The notes beneath the pieces were generated by a model. That model was not told the origin of the DNA and made no database searches. It saw only the letters and a program-made list of their open reading frames with translations. This document shows positions 25,592 through 36,289 of a stretch of DNA of 64,000 nt, piece by piece. The stretch is from Sphagnum compactum. Taxonomy: Eukaryota > Bryophyta > Sphagnopsida > Sphagnales. The DNA is taken from assembly GCA_965153455.1 (NCBI GenBank), contig OZ234504.1:5580001-5644000 (forward strand), read 5' to 3'. The first letter of the stretch is position 1, and the number at the start of each line of letters is the position of its first letter. Position numbers and translations under genes: made by a program.

Positions 25592-28500
25592 CTATACAAC
25601 AGCATGTGAAGTGCTGAGTACAGAGATGGAAGTGTAGTGATGCCTGATCCATGCTGCTGCAGAGTACAGCACCCGAAGCTCCCCTGCTACCACATCACTT
25701 GCCATCTCTGCATTTGGCTTCTTTTTGGCAGGACTTTGCTTTGTGCCTCTGCATGCCTCCGCTATCTGCAGGGCCTGCAATTACCGACACCATATTTCAT
25801 AAGTAATCAGGGAAGAAGCATGGCCAGATTTCATCTTCCTTCTTCTCCTCAGATGACTTATCAGAAACATGCAGTCCACATGATTTTTTTGTCAAGCCTG
25901 TCTCCCATTCATGTGCATCTGATGTAAATCATGTTACGGTTTGGAGCAGCTGGAGAGTACATTGCTCACCCCAATAGGCAAATAAAAAAACAGTTCCTAA
26001 GTTTCACAGACAGTAAAACAATACCCTACTCTGATCAATAGTCATATCATCAAGTTTTTCAAACAGGAGCACCAGGGGGCATGAAATATGGAGAGTAGAA
26101 AGCAATCCAATCTATATTTGGTTCATGATGGATTTAACTTGTGACAGCACAAGAGGAAGGGATTCAAGTCACAAACGGCAATTGAATGCTGATGGATTAA
26201 GCTCTCAAAACGAGCCAATAGTAAGTTCATGGCTTGTGTCTCTTTGCTACAACTCTTCAAAGGCCTTCGAGCCAATCGGCCATCATGTCTACCAGCTTCT
26301 GCTCCCAGCTCTGTCAACTCTGCACATACAAACAGAAGGTGACGCCCATTTCCTTCTCAACATCTGTTTAAAAAATCAAAGCATACCAATGCCAACAATT
26401 ATAGCTGTATTCACCATGTGTAGAAGTGGCACACAGGACACGTGCAAAAGCACGTAATGCATGAGGAATGCCCTTCCCACGTCCAATCACTGATTTCACC
26501 TCTCTGCATACCAGCACAGCTCCTCATGTCAGCATACAGACTGCCTGTTTGAAGAGTTGAGTGCTTGGATCCTTGCATTGATATACTTCATTCCAAACAC
26601 AAAGCTCTCCATGATTAAGCAATGACACTGGAGGCACACCTAATGTGGAAGCTGTTGCCCCCACTGTCAGATCCATCAGTGTGAAGCAGGGTGGGCATGC
26701 CATGTGTATGCAAAAGTGACAGCTTGCTCTTGCGCAATGGATCCCTCCGTGACAACCCCATCCACACTTCCACCTGCTATGAAGTTCTCCATTAATGATT
26801 ATTGAACCTATCAAACGCAGAAGCTGCTTCTCAGAAAATCGAAAAACTGCAAGCATCTGCATAGACAAAATACCTGATCATGTGGATTGAAAGGTAGGGT
26901 GAAGCCGAAGTCAAGTGCTAAGATCGTGTTGGGCAGACGTCCATAGCTAATAAACACCTGCATCGACACCTCCGACTCAAAATTGGCTTTTGCATCTGAC
27001 ACATTTTGTCTTACTGAACTATGCCTGCTAATCTACCCACCAAGATCACATCTTGCAGCTTCCAAGCCTTCTACTTGTGCAAAATAGTGTTGGCACAAAA
27101 TGGTCAAATGTGTCTATTTACAAATCTTGAGAACTTCTCTATACTTAAAATTTAAGTCACCCAAAATAGAATTAGAGATGATAAGAATATAGAGACTTCA
27201 GATCCAAGAATGCCTGAACAAACAGTAAAAGAAAGAAAGGCAACCTAACCCTAAGAAAAACAGAGGGAAGGCTGAGGAGCAGTTTGCAACAGTACACAAT
27301 GTTCAAAGGAGGTGATTTAGTAAACAGCTACCTGCGCCCCCGCAGCATAGTTTCTATCTGCAACAACCTGTTTGGAAATAACTAAAATATGAGAAACTGC
27401 AATTGAGCATTACCTCTAGAGAGAAAAAGAAATGCTTCATAAAAGGTTGACTTAATCCTTAACGAAAAGCATTAGTCCCAGATAACCTGACGCTGCAATA
27501 GACAGTTTGCTTTGTATAAAAGTTCCACATCAGATTCGCACGTACAGAACAGTGGAGCTCAATCTGAAAATCCATAGTATGGCAAAAGTAAAAACATTCT
27601 ATGTTACACTGGAGAAAAGGTAGGTACAATACCTCAGCACAGGCCTTTTCTTCATCATAAGACAAGAGTGCTTGACATTCTGCATCATGATTAAAGAAGT
27701 CCACAAATGGCACCTGCATTTGCCATTGCAAACCACAGTTACCCACATGGCATCCCCCTGCCCTCCCATAAAAAATGCTGTGCATTTCATGAGGCCTGAT
27801 GCTGCAATTCACATTGTAAAAATCAGATGTATAGACCAACCAGAGCAAGGGTTTGCAAGGCTTCAATTCCCCAGGCACGTGAGCACACTGCACCAACCAC
27901 AGGCCACACACATCAATCCTGATACTACTCTTTTCCCCAGCAGTTATGCCAACACCCCAACATGACATTCCACATTTCACACTGTTTCTTGTCTATTGCT
28001 GAAGACTAGTTGAACTGTATCTTTGCAGATACATGCAACTAAATCCATGCATAAATTTCCTCCAGGCAGTTCTCATCTTAGAGCAAACATGTCTTCTTAA
28101 ATAAAGACATCCAAGTGCCCTCCATGACAGATAGAAATATGTCAATGTGATGCAAAGAAAACTGCAAGAGAGGATGCAAGGTAACCAAAGAAGTGTTGTG
28201 TCAGTTCTGGTCAAAGCAAAACAAACTTGACAAGAATTTGTCTGGTCATAACCTTGTGAATGTCACTCACAAAAATATCAGACCATCACCTTCAGAATGA
28301 ATTCCAGTGACTACCTGCCCCCACTCCCCTCTGACTTCATCAGCTCCTCACAGTGGGTAGATAAGCATATAGCAATCTGCTCAAAACTTAGGGCAATCAA
28401 TTGTACAAAAATCTGCATCCTTGTTTTCTGTTGCATTACAGTAAACAATGGGCAGACTCATTCATGACATTGGCTAGCAATCAAGCAGCTTCGCTAACAA

Positions 28501-31500
28501 AATAAAATCAGTAGTATCTCCATTCAAGCTGCAACAAGCTCTGCAAATGTAAGCTTCATTCAATTTTAATTTGCCCTTAGAGACTGGAAGTTCAATCTCT
28601 TGACTACTTCTTTTGCAATCTGCATACAGCATGTTTAATGTTTATACTCGTTCCATTTGGAGCATGAGAACTGGACAACGTCAAACCAGGCAGGATCTGA
28701 TTGCCGTACAGGTATAGGTAGAAAGGTAGAAAGGATCCTTGCCAGTTACCTGTAGCATATGCATGTTTGAAGGAAGCATGGGTTACTTGATCACCAAAGA
28801 TGTGTGGGCATTGCTGCAGCACCTGACCCATCAGATTACTGTAATAAGAATTGCAGTCATATGAGGGACAATGCTAACAGTAGATAATCAGTGCTAGCAA
28901 TGAAAAATGGCCCCATGAGTTCAACAACAACACAGAATCCATAGCATAGTTGACTGTGATTAGTTTTCAACATGCAATAGTTAATGCGAAGTACAACCAG
29001 TGTTTGAGTTAGGTGAGAGAATTACGAACAGGGAGCACAGAAGCAAACTCAGCACCAATAACAGCTTTGCGTTGCAATGTCTCTCGGTGTACTGAACTGT
29101 ATCTCACCATCTCCATTTCTTCCTTCTTCCAAAAAACCTGCACTCATAAAACCCCCATTCTTCCATATAGGACATCAACTTCCATAGATATTGGGGCTCA
29201 AAGTCAAGCATTAGCAACCACCACCACCACTGCAGGCTTTGTAAAGCTTGTTGGATGCTGTTTGGCTTGTGCACCCACCAAGCTAGACTGCAAGATAACG
29301 ACTACATTGAAACTGAAGAAGCAAGTAGACTCCCAACACAAAATATGAAACTCGATGAATGCAGATACCAGCATATGTCTATGAAACTGCAGAGAAATCT
29401 CCACAACAATAGTTCGAAGGTTACATGACAATAAGTGCAGTCATAACCTTACGAGAGTCACCCACAAAGTGTCAGACCATCACCTTCATCACAAAAAACA
29501 GTGATGAGCTGGCCTAACTACCCACTGACTTCTTCAGCTCCTGACAGTGGGTGTAGATAAGAGTATAAAAATCTGCCCAAGATTTCAGGCAAACCATTCT
29601 ACAAAATCTGCATCCTGAGTTTCTGTCAAGTTTCCAGAAGCAACAGGAAGAGTCGGTCATGATGTTAGCTAGCACTCAAGAGACATAGGTAATAAAAAAG
29701 TCAACAGTATCCTCATTCAAGCTGCAACAAGCTTGTGGGGGTAAGCTTCATTTCATTTCAGCTTGTCCCTGTAAAAGCAAGCATCTAAGCTGAAGGCATA
29801 GAGAGGCCTGCATAGAAGGTAGTGGTGGGGACATCCTGCACCCTGAATATATCCTTTAAGCTCACCAGTGGTGACAACTTGGATGCACAACATCCAGTAA
29901 AGCCAATATGACAGGTCTACAAAATTGCAGAGAAATCTCCACAACAACATGATACCAATATCAGTGCAGATACCAACATGGGATTCTTGGGTTCCCCATG
30001 TACAAACAAACAGAATTCTCGTAACAAGTAAATACCCTCTGACCAGCCACAAACACATCCAATTATTGTGAACATCCAGTCTGTATATGTAGAAGATGGG
30101 TCAATGGCAACATACCGTACTGTGCAGGGAGCCATATGGTGGAAGACAACGGATGTATGGAGCCCACTCAGATGCCTGTACCCCACCCCCAGATCGGTAA
30201 TCCTACAATTAACAGAAGTTCTATGGATGTCTGCCATTGCAATGATAGTGATAAGAACCTACACTTGCTCTCACAATGGCTTGAGAATGCTAACATGCTG
30301 TGAGTCTTCAATTGTTAAGAATTAGGCCATGAGGTTGATCCTCAAGCAATGCAACACTGCAATGTGAGAGGTAGAATGATAGAGCCTTGCCTGGCCAATG
30401 TGTTGTTCTGCAAGCAGGAAAAGAGCTAGGCGCGCCCACTCACTCACCCCCTTTGGAAGCAGCTCCAACACCTCCATAGGCAGCTTATCTGGTGTGATGA
30501 TCTGCATGCAATTGTGATTAATGAGAATCGGCATTTTATAATCCATTCAGCTGAGAAAAAAACTCCTGGATGTTTCAACAGAATAAGAAGGGGTTCATAC
30601 AAGGTTTCCTGAGACTCGAAGCACCCGCTCCCCTGCTTCAATTGGTCGTGTTGCAAAGAGTGCTCTGCACTTTCCACCAATGTATGTCATCAATGACTAG
30701 TGCACCAAAGAGACAATCCATGCAGTATTCTGTGGCCTTGGGTTGCTGAATTTGATGTGCAAATCACTTTGTCATTTCTCTGTGTCTACTACAGTTCACA
30801 CAGGATGCCAAAATAGGCAATAATAAACACACAGACCTGCCATGTGTTGACATGCCTACAGTTAATGCTGAACAAGCATCATCTTCACCACGTCCCCGCA
30901 ACCAGGTGACAAACTCAGACTGATCTTGCTGCACTTCTGCATGAACCTGCACCAGCCGCATTCCCTATCCTTGCTCATCATAATGGGTACCACAATTAGA
31001 AGAGAAATCTAATGTATTCCAACCCCCTGAGTGCTCCTGAGTGAAAATTGGATTGGCAAAACCTATTCCTCCTGCAACTTGACAGGTTTTCACACATATT
31101 TGGATAACCATATCAACACAACTACTACAAGTGACCCCCTAGCATGTGCCTCACAGGATTTCAAACCTGCAAACCATTCATATGATGGCCATGCACACAA
31201 CCCCGCCTAGCTATCTATCCCTTCATAATGAACATCACAACTGACAGTGACATCTAGAGCTTAAAATCCTTTGGGATCGAAAACACAGAATCCAAAAGAA
31301 TGAGAAGGCCAAAAATGCAAATTCGTGATCAAAGAAACCAGTTCTTTCCTCTTCACAGAAAACAACATTTGGTGACGAACGAACAAATGCAGGCTACATT
31401 CTCTCTCTCTCTCGTTTAAATCCAAATTCCTTCTATTAGGAATGCACCTTCCCCATATCCTTATCAATTACAGAATCCAAAGAGACCCACCCCACTCATC

Positions 31501-31704
31501 CCAAACAAGAAAGAAGAAAGGGCAGACGAGGCGAGATGAGAGCAAAATCTAATCCATGGGTGAGAAGATGGGATATGCGAGAGGAAAACACACACGCACC
31601 TGGGCAACAGGACTGACGACATGGGTGCGCAAGCTAGCACACACAGCAGAAGGGCCCCCAATACACCGGACTCTACTCCACGTCCCTCCCCAAACACCCG
31701 CCAT
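25592..31704 (-). CDS. SET-domain lysine methyltransferase, Rubisco-LSMT/SETD type, 15 exons, 479 aa
   Basis: This is a protein lysine N-methyltransferase of the class with a split SET domain and a C-terminal Rubisco LSMT substrate-binding domain. Exons on the minus strand are 31704-31600, 30946-30837, 30664-30601, 30501-30391, 30175-30116, 29137-29030, 28822-28750, 27801-27743, 27713-27633, 27367-27332, 26957-26874, 26773-26640, 26503-26415, 26319-26177 and 25774-25592; they total 1440 bases in frame. Visible hallmarks are GRALFATRPIEAGE (from residue 71), the inserted SEWAPYIRCLP region, the SET core VPFVDFFNHD with Asn238-His239, and VFISYG with catalytic-type Tyr274. Residues from about 297 match the LSMT substrate-binding fold (RGKGIPHALRAFARVL). 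The N-terminal 35 residues (small residues, Arg, few acids) suit organelle import. The start is fixed by a stop codon directly upstream of ATG. The substrate is unknown. The exon 6-7 boundary is the least certain, and exon 10 has only 36 bases. Confidence 0.88.
28236..28565 (+). repeat. Intronic dispersed repeat family D, copy 1 (intron 7 of the methyltransferase gene)
   Basis: Contains TCAGACCATCACCTTCA, GACTTCATCAGCTCC and CATTCAAGCTGCAACAAGCT in the order found in copy 2 (29431-29765). Confidence 0.8.
29431..29765 (+). repeat. Intronic dispersed repeat family D, copy 2 (intron 5 of the methyltransferase gene)
   Basis: A diverged copy of the 28.24-28.57 kb segment in the same orientation. 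A partial third copy (CCCACTGATTTCATCAGCTC through GCATCCTGAGTTTCTGTCA) lies at 24696-24800. Confidence 0.8.
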
Positions 31705-31708
31705 CTAC

Positions 31709-31745
31709 AAGGTCTCCTCCTCCTCCTCCTCCTCCTCCTCCTCTT
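31709..31745 (-). repeat. (GAG)n/(GGA)n tract directly upstream of the methyltransferase start
   Basis: A run of about ten GAG/GGA triplets on the coding strand starts a few bases upstream of the ATG at 31704, with a further purine-rich GAG/GAA stretch at 31745-31855. It lies in the presumed 5' leader or core promoter, where such tracts are common in plants. Confidence 0.7.
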
Positions 31746-32823
31746 TTTTCTCCTCCTTCTCCAAAACCCTACTAGAAATTCCACACTCCACGAGCCCACA
31801 CTTCTTGTTCTTCCTCCTCCTCTTCTTCTTCCCCTTCTACCCTCCTCCTCCTCCTCATCAGCATCATAGTAATCATAGTAACCACAACTTTTCTATACAA
31901 TATAGATGAGACACGACCAGTCGTCTTGTTGTTCAACATGGGCAATGGGTTTACAACACCCATCAGGAACATCAACAACAACAACAACAACAAACAACAA
32001 CAACTAGAAGCCTAGTATCATGGGCAATGGATCTCCAAGTTCTTCTAGCCATGGGAGCCAAGGAAAAAAAAAAACCCCCACATCACAAATTCACAACACC
32101 TCTCAAATGGTGATGGTGCACATTTATATACACATATATATATTTCTATACATCCTCAAAGTCATGTGGTTGAACATATGAAAGAAATTTTCTTTCACCA
32201 ACACTAACTAGGCTCTACTACTTCTCTTCTTCACCAAGGCATATTGGCTTGGAGTGTTGTTGTTGTTGTTGTTGACATACCAAAAAGAAGATGATGTTGT
32301 TGTTGTTGTTGTTGTTGGAAGGGGAGATTTCTTGTATTTGAGTGGGAAGTGAAGCATTGAAAACAAGCGAGAAAGGACAAAGGATTTGACAAACATCCGC
32401 GCTAAGTTAACTCTACTACACTACATTACTCTACTCCTATGGCTTTTTGGGTTGTCACAATATGTACATAATGGTGTGGGTGGGTGGGTGGTGGGTTACC
32501 TTTAGTAGGCCTTTTTCTTTTGGCTAACTATTTATATATAGCCAAAAAGAGATATTTAAAAATTTAAAAACTGCTAAATTCAAAAAAATTTATAAAAATA
32601 AAATAGCCATAATTAGATTTTTTTATAAAAAGAAGCTCCGGATTTTTAAACATGATTCAAGTAAGTAGCCAGAAATTATTATAGAAGCATGTTTTTTTAA
32701 ATATATGTTTTTATATTTAGTTTGTAGCCAAATTTTTGACTAAACCTTCCTATGGATGATCTCTCCACTTCAATCACAAAATTGACCAAAACAAACATAT
32801 TAACCATTTAGTTGTTTTACCTT

Positions 32824-32977
32824 CACTACAACAAAAGGTGTCCTTGTATGTCAAATGATTTCATTGGATTTTGAGTGAATTCACTACTTATAGTGAATAG
32901 GGATTAGTGAAAATGCAGTGAATTCACTAGTCTAGTGAAGGGGGACTAGTGAACTGCACTCACATTTTGTAATAGTG
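32824..32977. mobile_element. Miniature CACTA-type element, 154 bp
   Basis: The ends are CACTACAACAAAAGGTG and, inverted, CACTATTACAAAATGTG, the terminal form of CACTA (En/Spm) elements. The 3-bp sequence CTT occurs on both sides (32821-32823 and 32978-32980), the expected target-site duplication length. The interior holds several TAGTGAA/TTCACTA motifs in both directions, like the subterminal repeats that bind transposase. There is no coding capacity, so it would depend on an autonomous element elsewhere. Confidence 0.8.
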
Positions 32978-33077
32978 CTTCTATTGTGTGGGAGTTTGAT
33001 TGCGTACCTACTACCCTACTTACTTATGACTTATATGGTAAGTCATAACCATGTGGTGACGTAATCTTATCCTTGTA

Positions 33078-33186
33078 GGGGAGGTTCTCATATGAGTGCA
33101 TTCTCCGGAGGGAGAAGCACCTAAGGGCACGAGCCCCGGGGTGTTCCCCAAACTTCAAGAGAATGCACAAGTACGAGAACCTCCCC
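33078..33186. repeat. 109-bp hairpin element with 28-bp inverted arms
   Basis: Arms at 33078-33105 (begins GGGGAGGTTCTC) and 33159-33186 (ends GAGAACCTCCCC) are inverted copies matching at about 24 of 28 positions. They enclose a GC-rich centre that is unusual for this AT-rich spacer. No target-site duplication is evident. It may be a foldback transposon fragment or a structured RNA locus. Confidence 0.7.
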
Positions 33187-33431
33187 TTTCATTAACAACT
33201 TTTTTGATTTCCTGGCTTCTTTCTCATTTAGTAGAAAAGACATATTTCCATGGGAACATGGGAACATATATAAAATTGCGGAGTTCCCCCTGACATACAT
33301 AACGCCCTAGGGTTCTTCTGCTGGGGGAGATCCCTCAAAAAATACATGTCAAAAATATAAAGGGAGTTGATTACATATATATATTGGTTACATATCTAAG
33401 AAGGGCCTACCACCCGTGACAACCCATTTGC

Positions 33432-33757
33432 TGGTCTTGCCTACCAAAAAGGCAAGGATATTGTGTTTAGATTCATTATAGAATGTAATAGTAGCTTAAG
33501 GGATTTGGGCCCCTAGGTAATAAATAATAGGTCTATTTTTTTTAATATGAGGATTTTTGAAAGATGATATTTTGGCTATTGTGTTGAAACTTGAGATTAG
33601 TTCATTATAGAGTTATAATAATATCTTGAAGCATTTTGGTTTCTTTTAGGTCGAGGATGTTTTGAAGATTATATTTTCACATGGTGAAATATTTGAGTTT
33701 CCATAATTCTTCTTCTTTTGCCTTAAGATACTATTTCATGTAAACATGGCAAGGCCA
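33432..33757 (+). repeat. Dispersed repeat family A, copy 3 (near full length)
   Basis: It begins TGGTCTTGCC and ends GGCAAGGCCA, so a 10-bp terminal inverted repeat (TGGCCTTGCC against GGCAAGGCCA) is visible with one change. There is no coding capacity; it resembles a MITE. Confidence 0.8.
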
Positions 33758-34700
33758 CACAGTGTGACTGACACACACACCCCTTGTTTAAGTTTCTCCT
33801 TCCCTGGATCCATTTAGGCTACACAAATTGCTCTTGTTCACTCTCAAGGGGAAACCAAACAAACGAGCTTGCTTTTCTCTAGACCTAGAGGCTACAACAG
33901 CTTTTCTTAATTTGTTGTTGTTTTGCTTGGACTTACTTGTCTTGTGAACCCATTAGACAATTCGTTGTCCCTTCCTCAAGAACAACAAAACCAAAACAAT
34001 GGGGAAGCTGCTGAGTTGAATTTGTTTGTTTGTTTTCCGAAGAGGGAGTAATGAATGGTTGTTTGGACATGGAGGCACACACTTGATAAATAGACAAAGG
34101 TAGTAAGTAGGGTTAGGAGTTAGGACACACGAGGGGATGATCCCCCTCATAATAAGGCCATCATCCTTCAGCAGTCCTTTCATATGTGTACTAGTTTGAA
34201 CCCCATGCCTAATGCACAGGTTTGTGTGCATTTGACGGTACATATTACAAAATTACAATTACAAACTACAATTTTCTGGTAGGCTTTTACATATCAGACG
34301 ATGTGGCGTATGTTTGCGGCATAGAGTTGCTTTGTAACACTACCTTTGATTACACTCAAAACATTCTGAAAGGGTTTTTTTTTTGCCATTAAACTATGTG
34401 GACTACAGGACGCATCCCCGGATGTAAAAGGTCTGTAAGTAGGTAGTAAAGTAGAATAGGCAGGTAATGATGTAATAATTAATCTATAGGGGAGTTGGAA
34501 AATTTGGCTGAATTGGCAGAAATGGCCGATTCTGGGTGAAAATCTATCTGCCCTTTACGTGAGTGGGAAAAAGGGTAAGGAAAGCTTATTGGCTTTGTTC
34601 CAAATAGTTTGAAGAACTTTGTGGTATAGTAATCGTGTGCTACCTATCTATCCATTTGTAAAGACAAATACTGGGATCGAAACCTATAGAAATACTTTTG

Positions 34701-34913
34701 TTGGCCGTGCCTACCAAGGCAAGGCAAGGATATATTATTGTGTTTAGCTTCATTAAAAGAGTATAGTAGCTTAAGGGATTTTGGCGCCTACATAAAAATA
34801 GGTCTCTTTTTATACCTATGAGGATTTTTGAAAGATGATATTTTGGCTTGTGTTGAAACTTGAGATTAGTTCATTTTAGAGTTTAGAATAATATCTTGAA
34901 GGATTTTGGTTTC
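34701..34913 (+). repeat. Dispersed repeat family A, copy 4 (3'-truncated)
   Basis: It matches the first two-thirds of copy 3, including AGAGTATAGTAGCTTAAGGG, the sequence that gives the empty-site reference for the Helitron insertion in copy 5. Confidence 0.8.
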
Positions 34914-34959
34914 AAATTTCAAATATGAAGTGATTTTGAAGGTTTTCAATCATCAGAAA

Positions 34960-35006
34960 TGAGGGGGAGGGGGAGGGGGAGGGGGAGAGGGGGAGAGGGA
35001 AGGGAA
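34960..35006 (+). repeat. (GGGGGA)n tract
   Basis: Five or more runs of 4-5 G separated by single A bases, then GAGAGGGAAGGGAAG. It could form a G-quadruplex. Confidence 0.85.
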
Positions 35007-35084
35007 GTTTTAAAATTGTCAGATTGTGTGTATTTGGTCTTAAGGTGCTTGAAGATTTGTTCTTCATATCTGGTTTATAATAGC

Positions 35085-35245
35085 TAGATTTGGCTAAACC
35101 TTCCTAGGGATGATCCCCACTTTTTTTAACATCATTTTCCTATGGAAGATGATCACCCAATTTGGCTAAACCTTCCTAGGGATGACCCCACTTTTTTTAA
35201 CATCTTCCTATGGAAGATGATCACCCAATTTGGCTAGATGATCAC
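35085..35245 (+). repeat. About 75-bp tandem repeat, 2 full copies and a partial one
   Basis: The unit contains GGCTAAACCTTCCTAGGGAT and GGAAGATGATCACCCAATTT. A related single segment occurs at 32738-32765. Confidence 0.85.
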
Positions 35246-35769
35246 CCAATTTGGCTGCCAATTTAAAAAACCCTAAAAAAAAACCATTACTTAGTCCCTC
35301 ACACTCCAGACAAACTCCAAACTCCAAACATGGTGGGTGAAGGTTAGGAACGTTTGACTTACATAAAATGCACTTTTCCCCAACACACCTTGCAAAACTC
35401 AGTGCAACAAGTTGGTAGTTACAGTTTCCAATGATATTGCTCACAATGAATGAGTAAGTTAAGTACCTGCCATACATGTGCAGAGAGGGTCCTGGCAACC
35501 AACTACATAGAGATGCTATTGGTCCCAGCTTCATATGAACCTGGCAATTTGTGGGTTGCCCAAATTCATGCTTATTAGAAGACAAAAGCATTATTTTGTA
35601 TTAGAGGACAAAAACACATTGGCCACTACTACACACCTAACTAAGAGCCAGTGTCCCCATGACCCTGGCAATTTGGGGGTTGTGCCAAATTCTCCATTTG
35701 CTCCTATTAGAGCATCCCCTACCGGTCGGTGCCCAGTATATGACCCCACAAAAAATATTTCTCACATCC

Positions 35770-36122
35770 AAGTTTAGTTATTTATGTTTGTTTGTAATAA
35801 CCCCACATATAAAACTGAAATGGGGACTGGAAATAGGTAAAAGAACTGCTAATAGCAAACCACCTGGACCAATCATTATGATTGGCCAATCAAAAACAGG
35901 GATCAGCAGTAGTCAGATCATATTTATTACACTCTTCTATAGGAGGCCAAGTTTAGTTATTTATATTTTTTGTAATAACCTCACATATAAAACTGAAATG
36001 GGGGGGACTGGAAATAGGTAAAGAACTGCTAATAGCAAACCACCTGGACCAATCATTATGATTGGCCAATCAAAAACAGGGATCAGCAGTAGTCAGATCA
36101 TATTTATTACACTCTTCTCTAG
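35770..36122 (+). repeat. 179-bp tandem duplication
   Basis: Two copies (from 35770 and from 35949) of a segment containing CACCTGGACCAATCATTATG differ at only a few positions, so the duplication is young. Confidence 0.93.
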
Positions 36123-36289
36123 CAGGTGCACAGTTTTGCTGCACTTGTTACCAGCCTGAGCAAATCGACCGAATACACAGGAGAAAAACCATTTTCCTGA
36201 GATTCGTTTGACTTTTCTTCATCCGATTTTAATGTGCAGGGTCACATAGTGAGCACTGATGAGGATGCTCTTAGAACACAAAGCATTTG

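Noticed and set aside
27459-27980. 173-codon open frame on the minus strand
   Set aside because: It runs through introns 7-9 of the methyltransferase gene. Only its VPFVDFFNHD part is coding, as exon 9.
31464-31799. Arg-rich 111-codon open frame on the minus strand at the methyltransferase 5' end
   Set aside because: It is a shifted frame across the (GAG)n tract and exon 1. The MAGVWGG start in another frame joins the conserved exons in phase.
31556-31909. Ser-rich plus-strand frame opposite the methyltransferase leader
   Set aside because: Poly-Ser comes from the TCC repeat on the non-coding strand.
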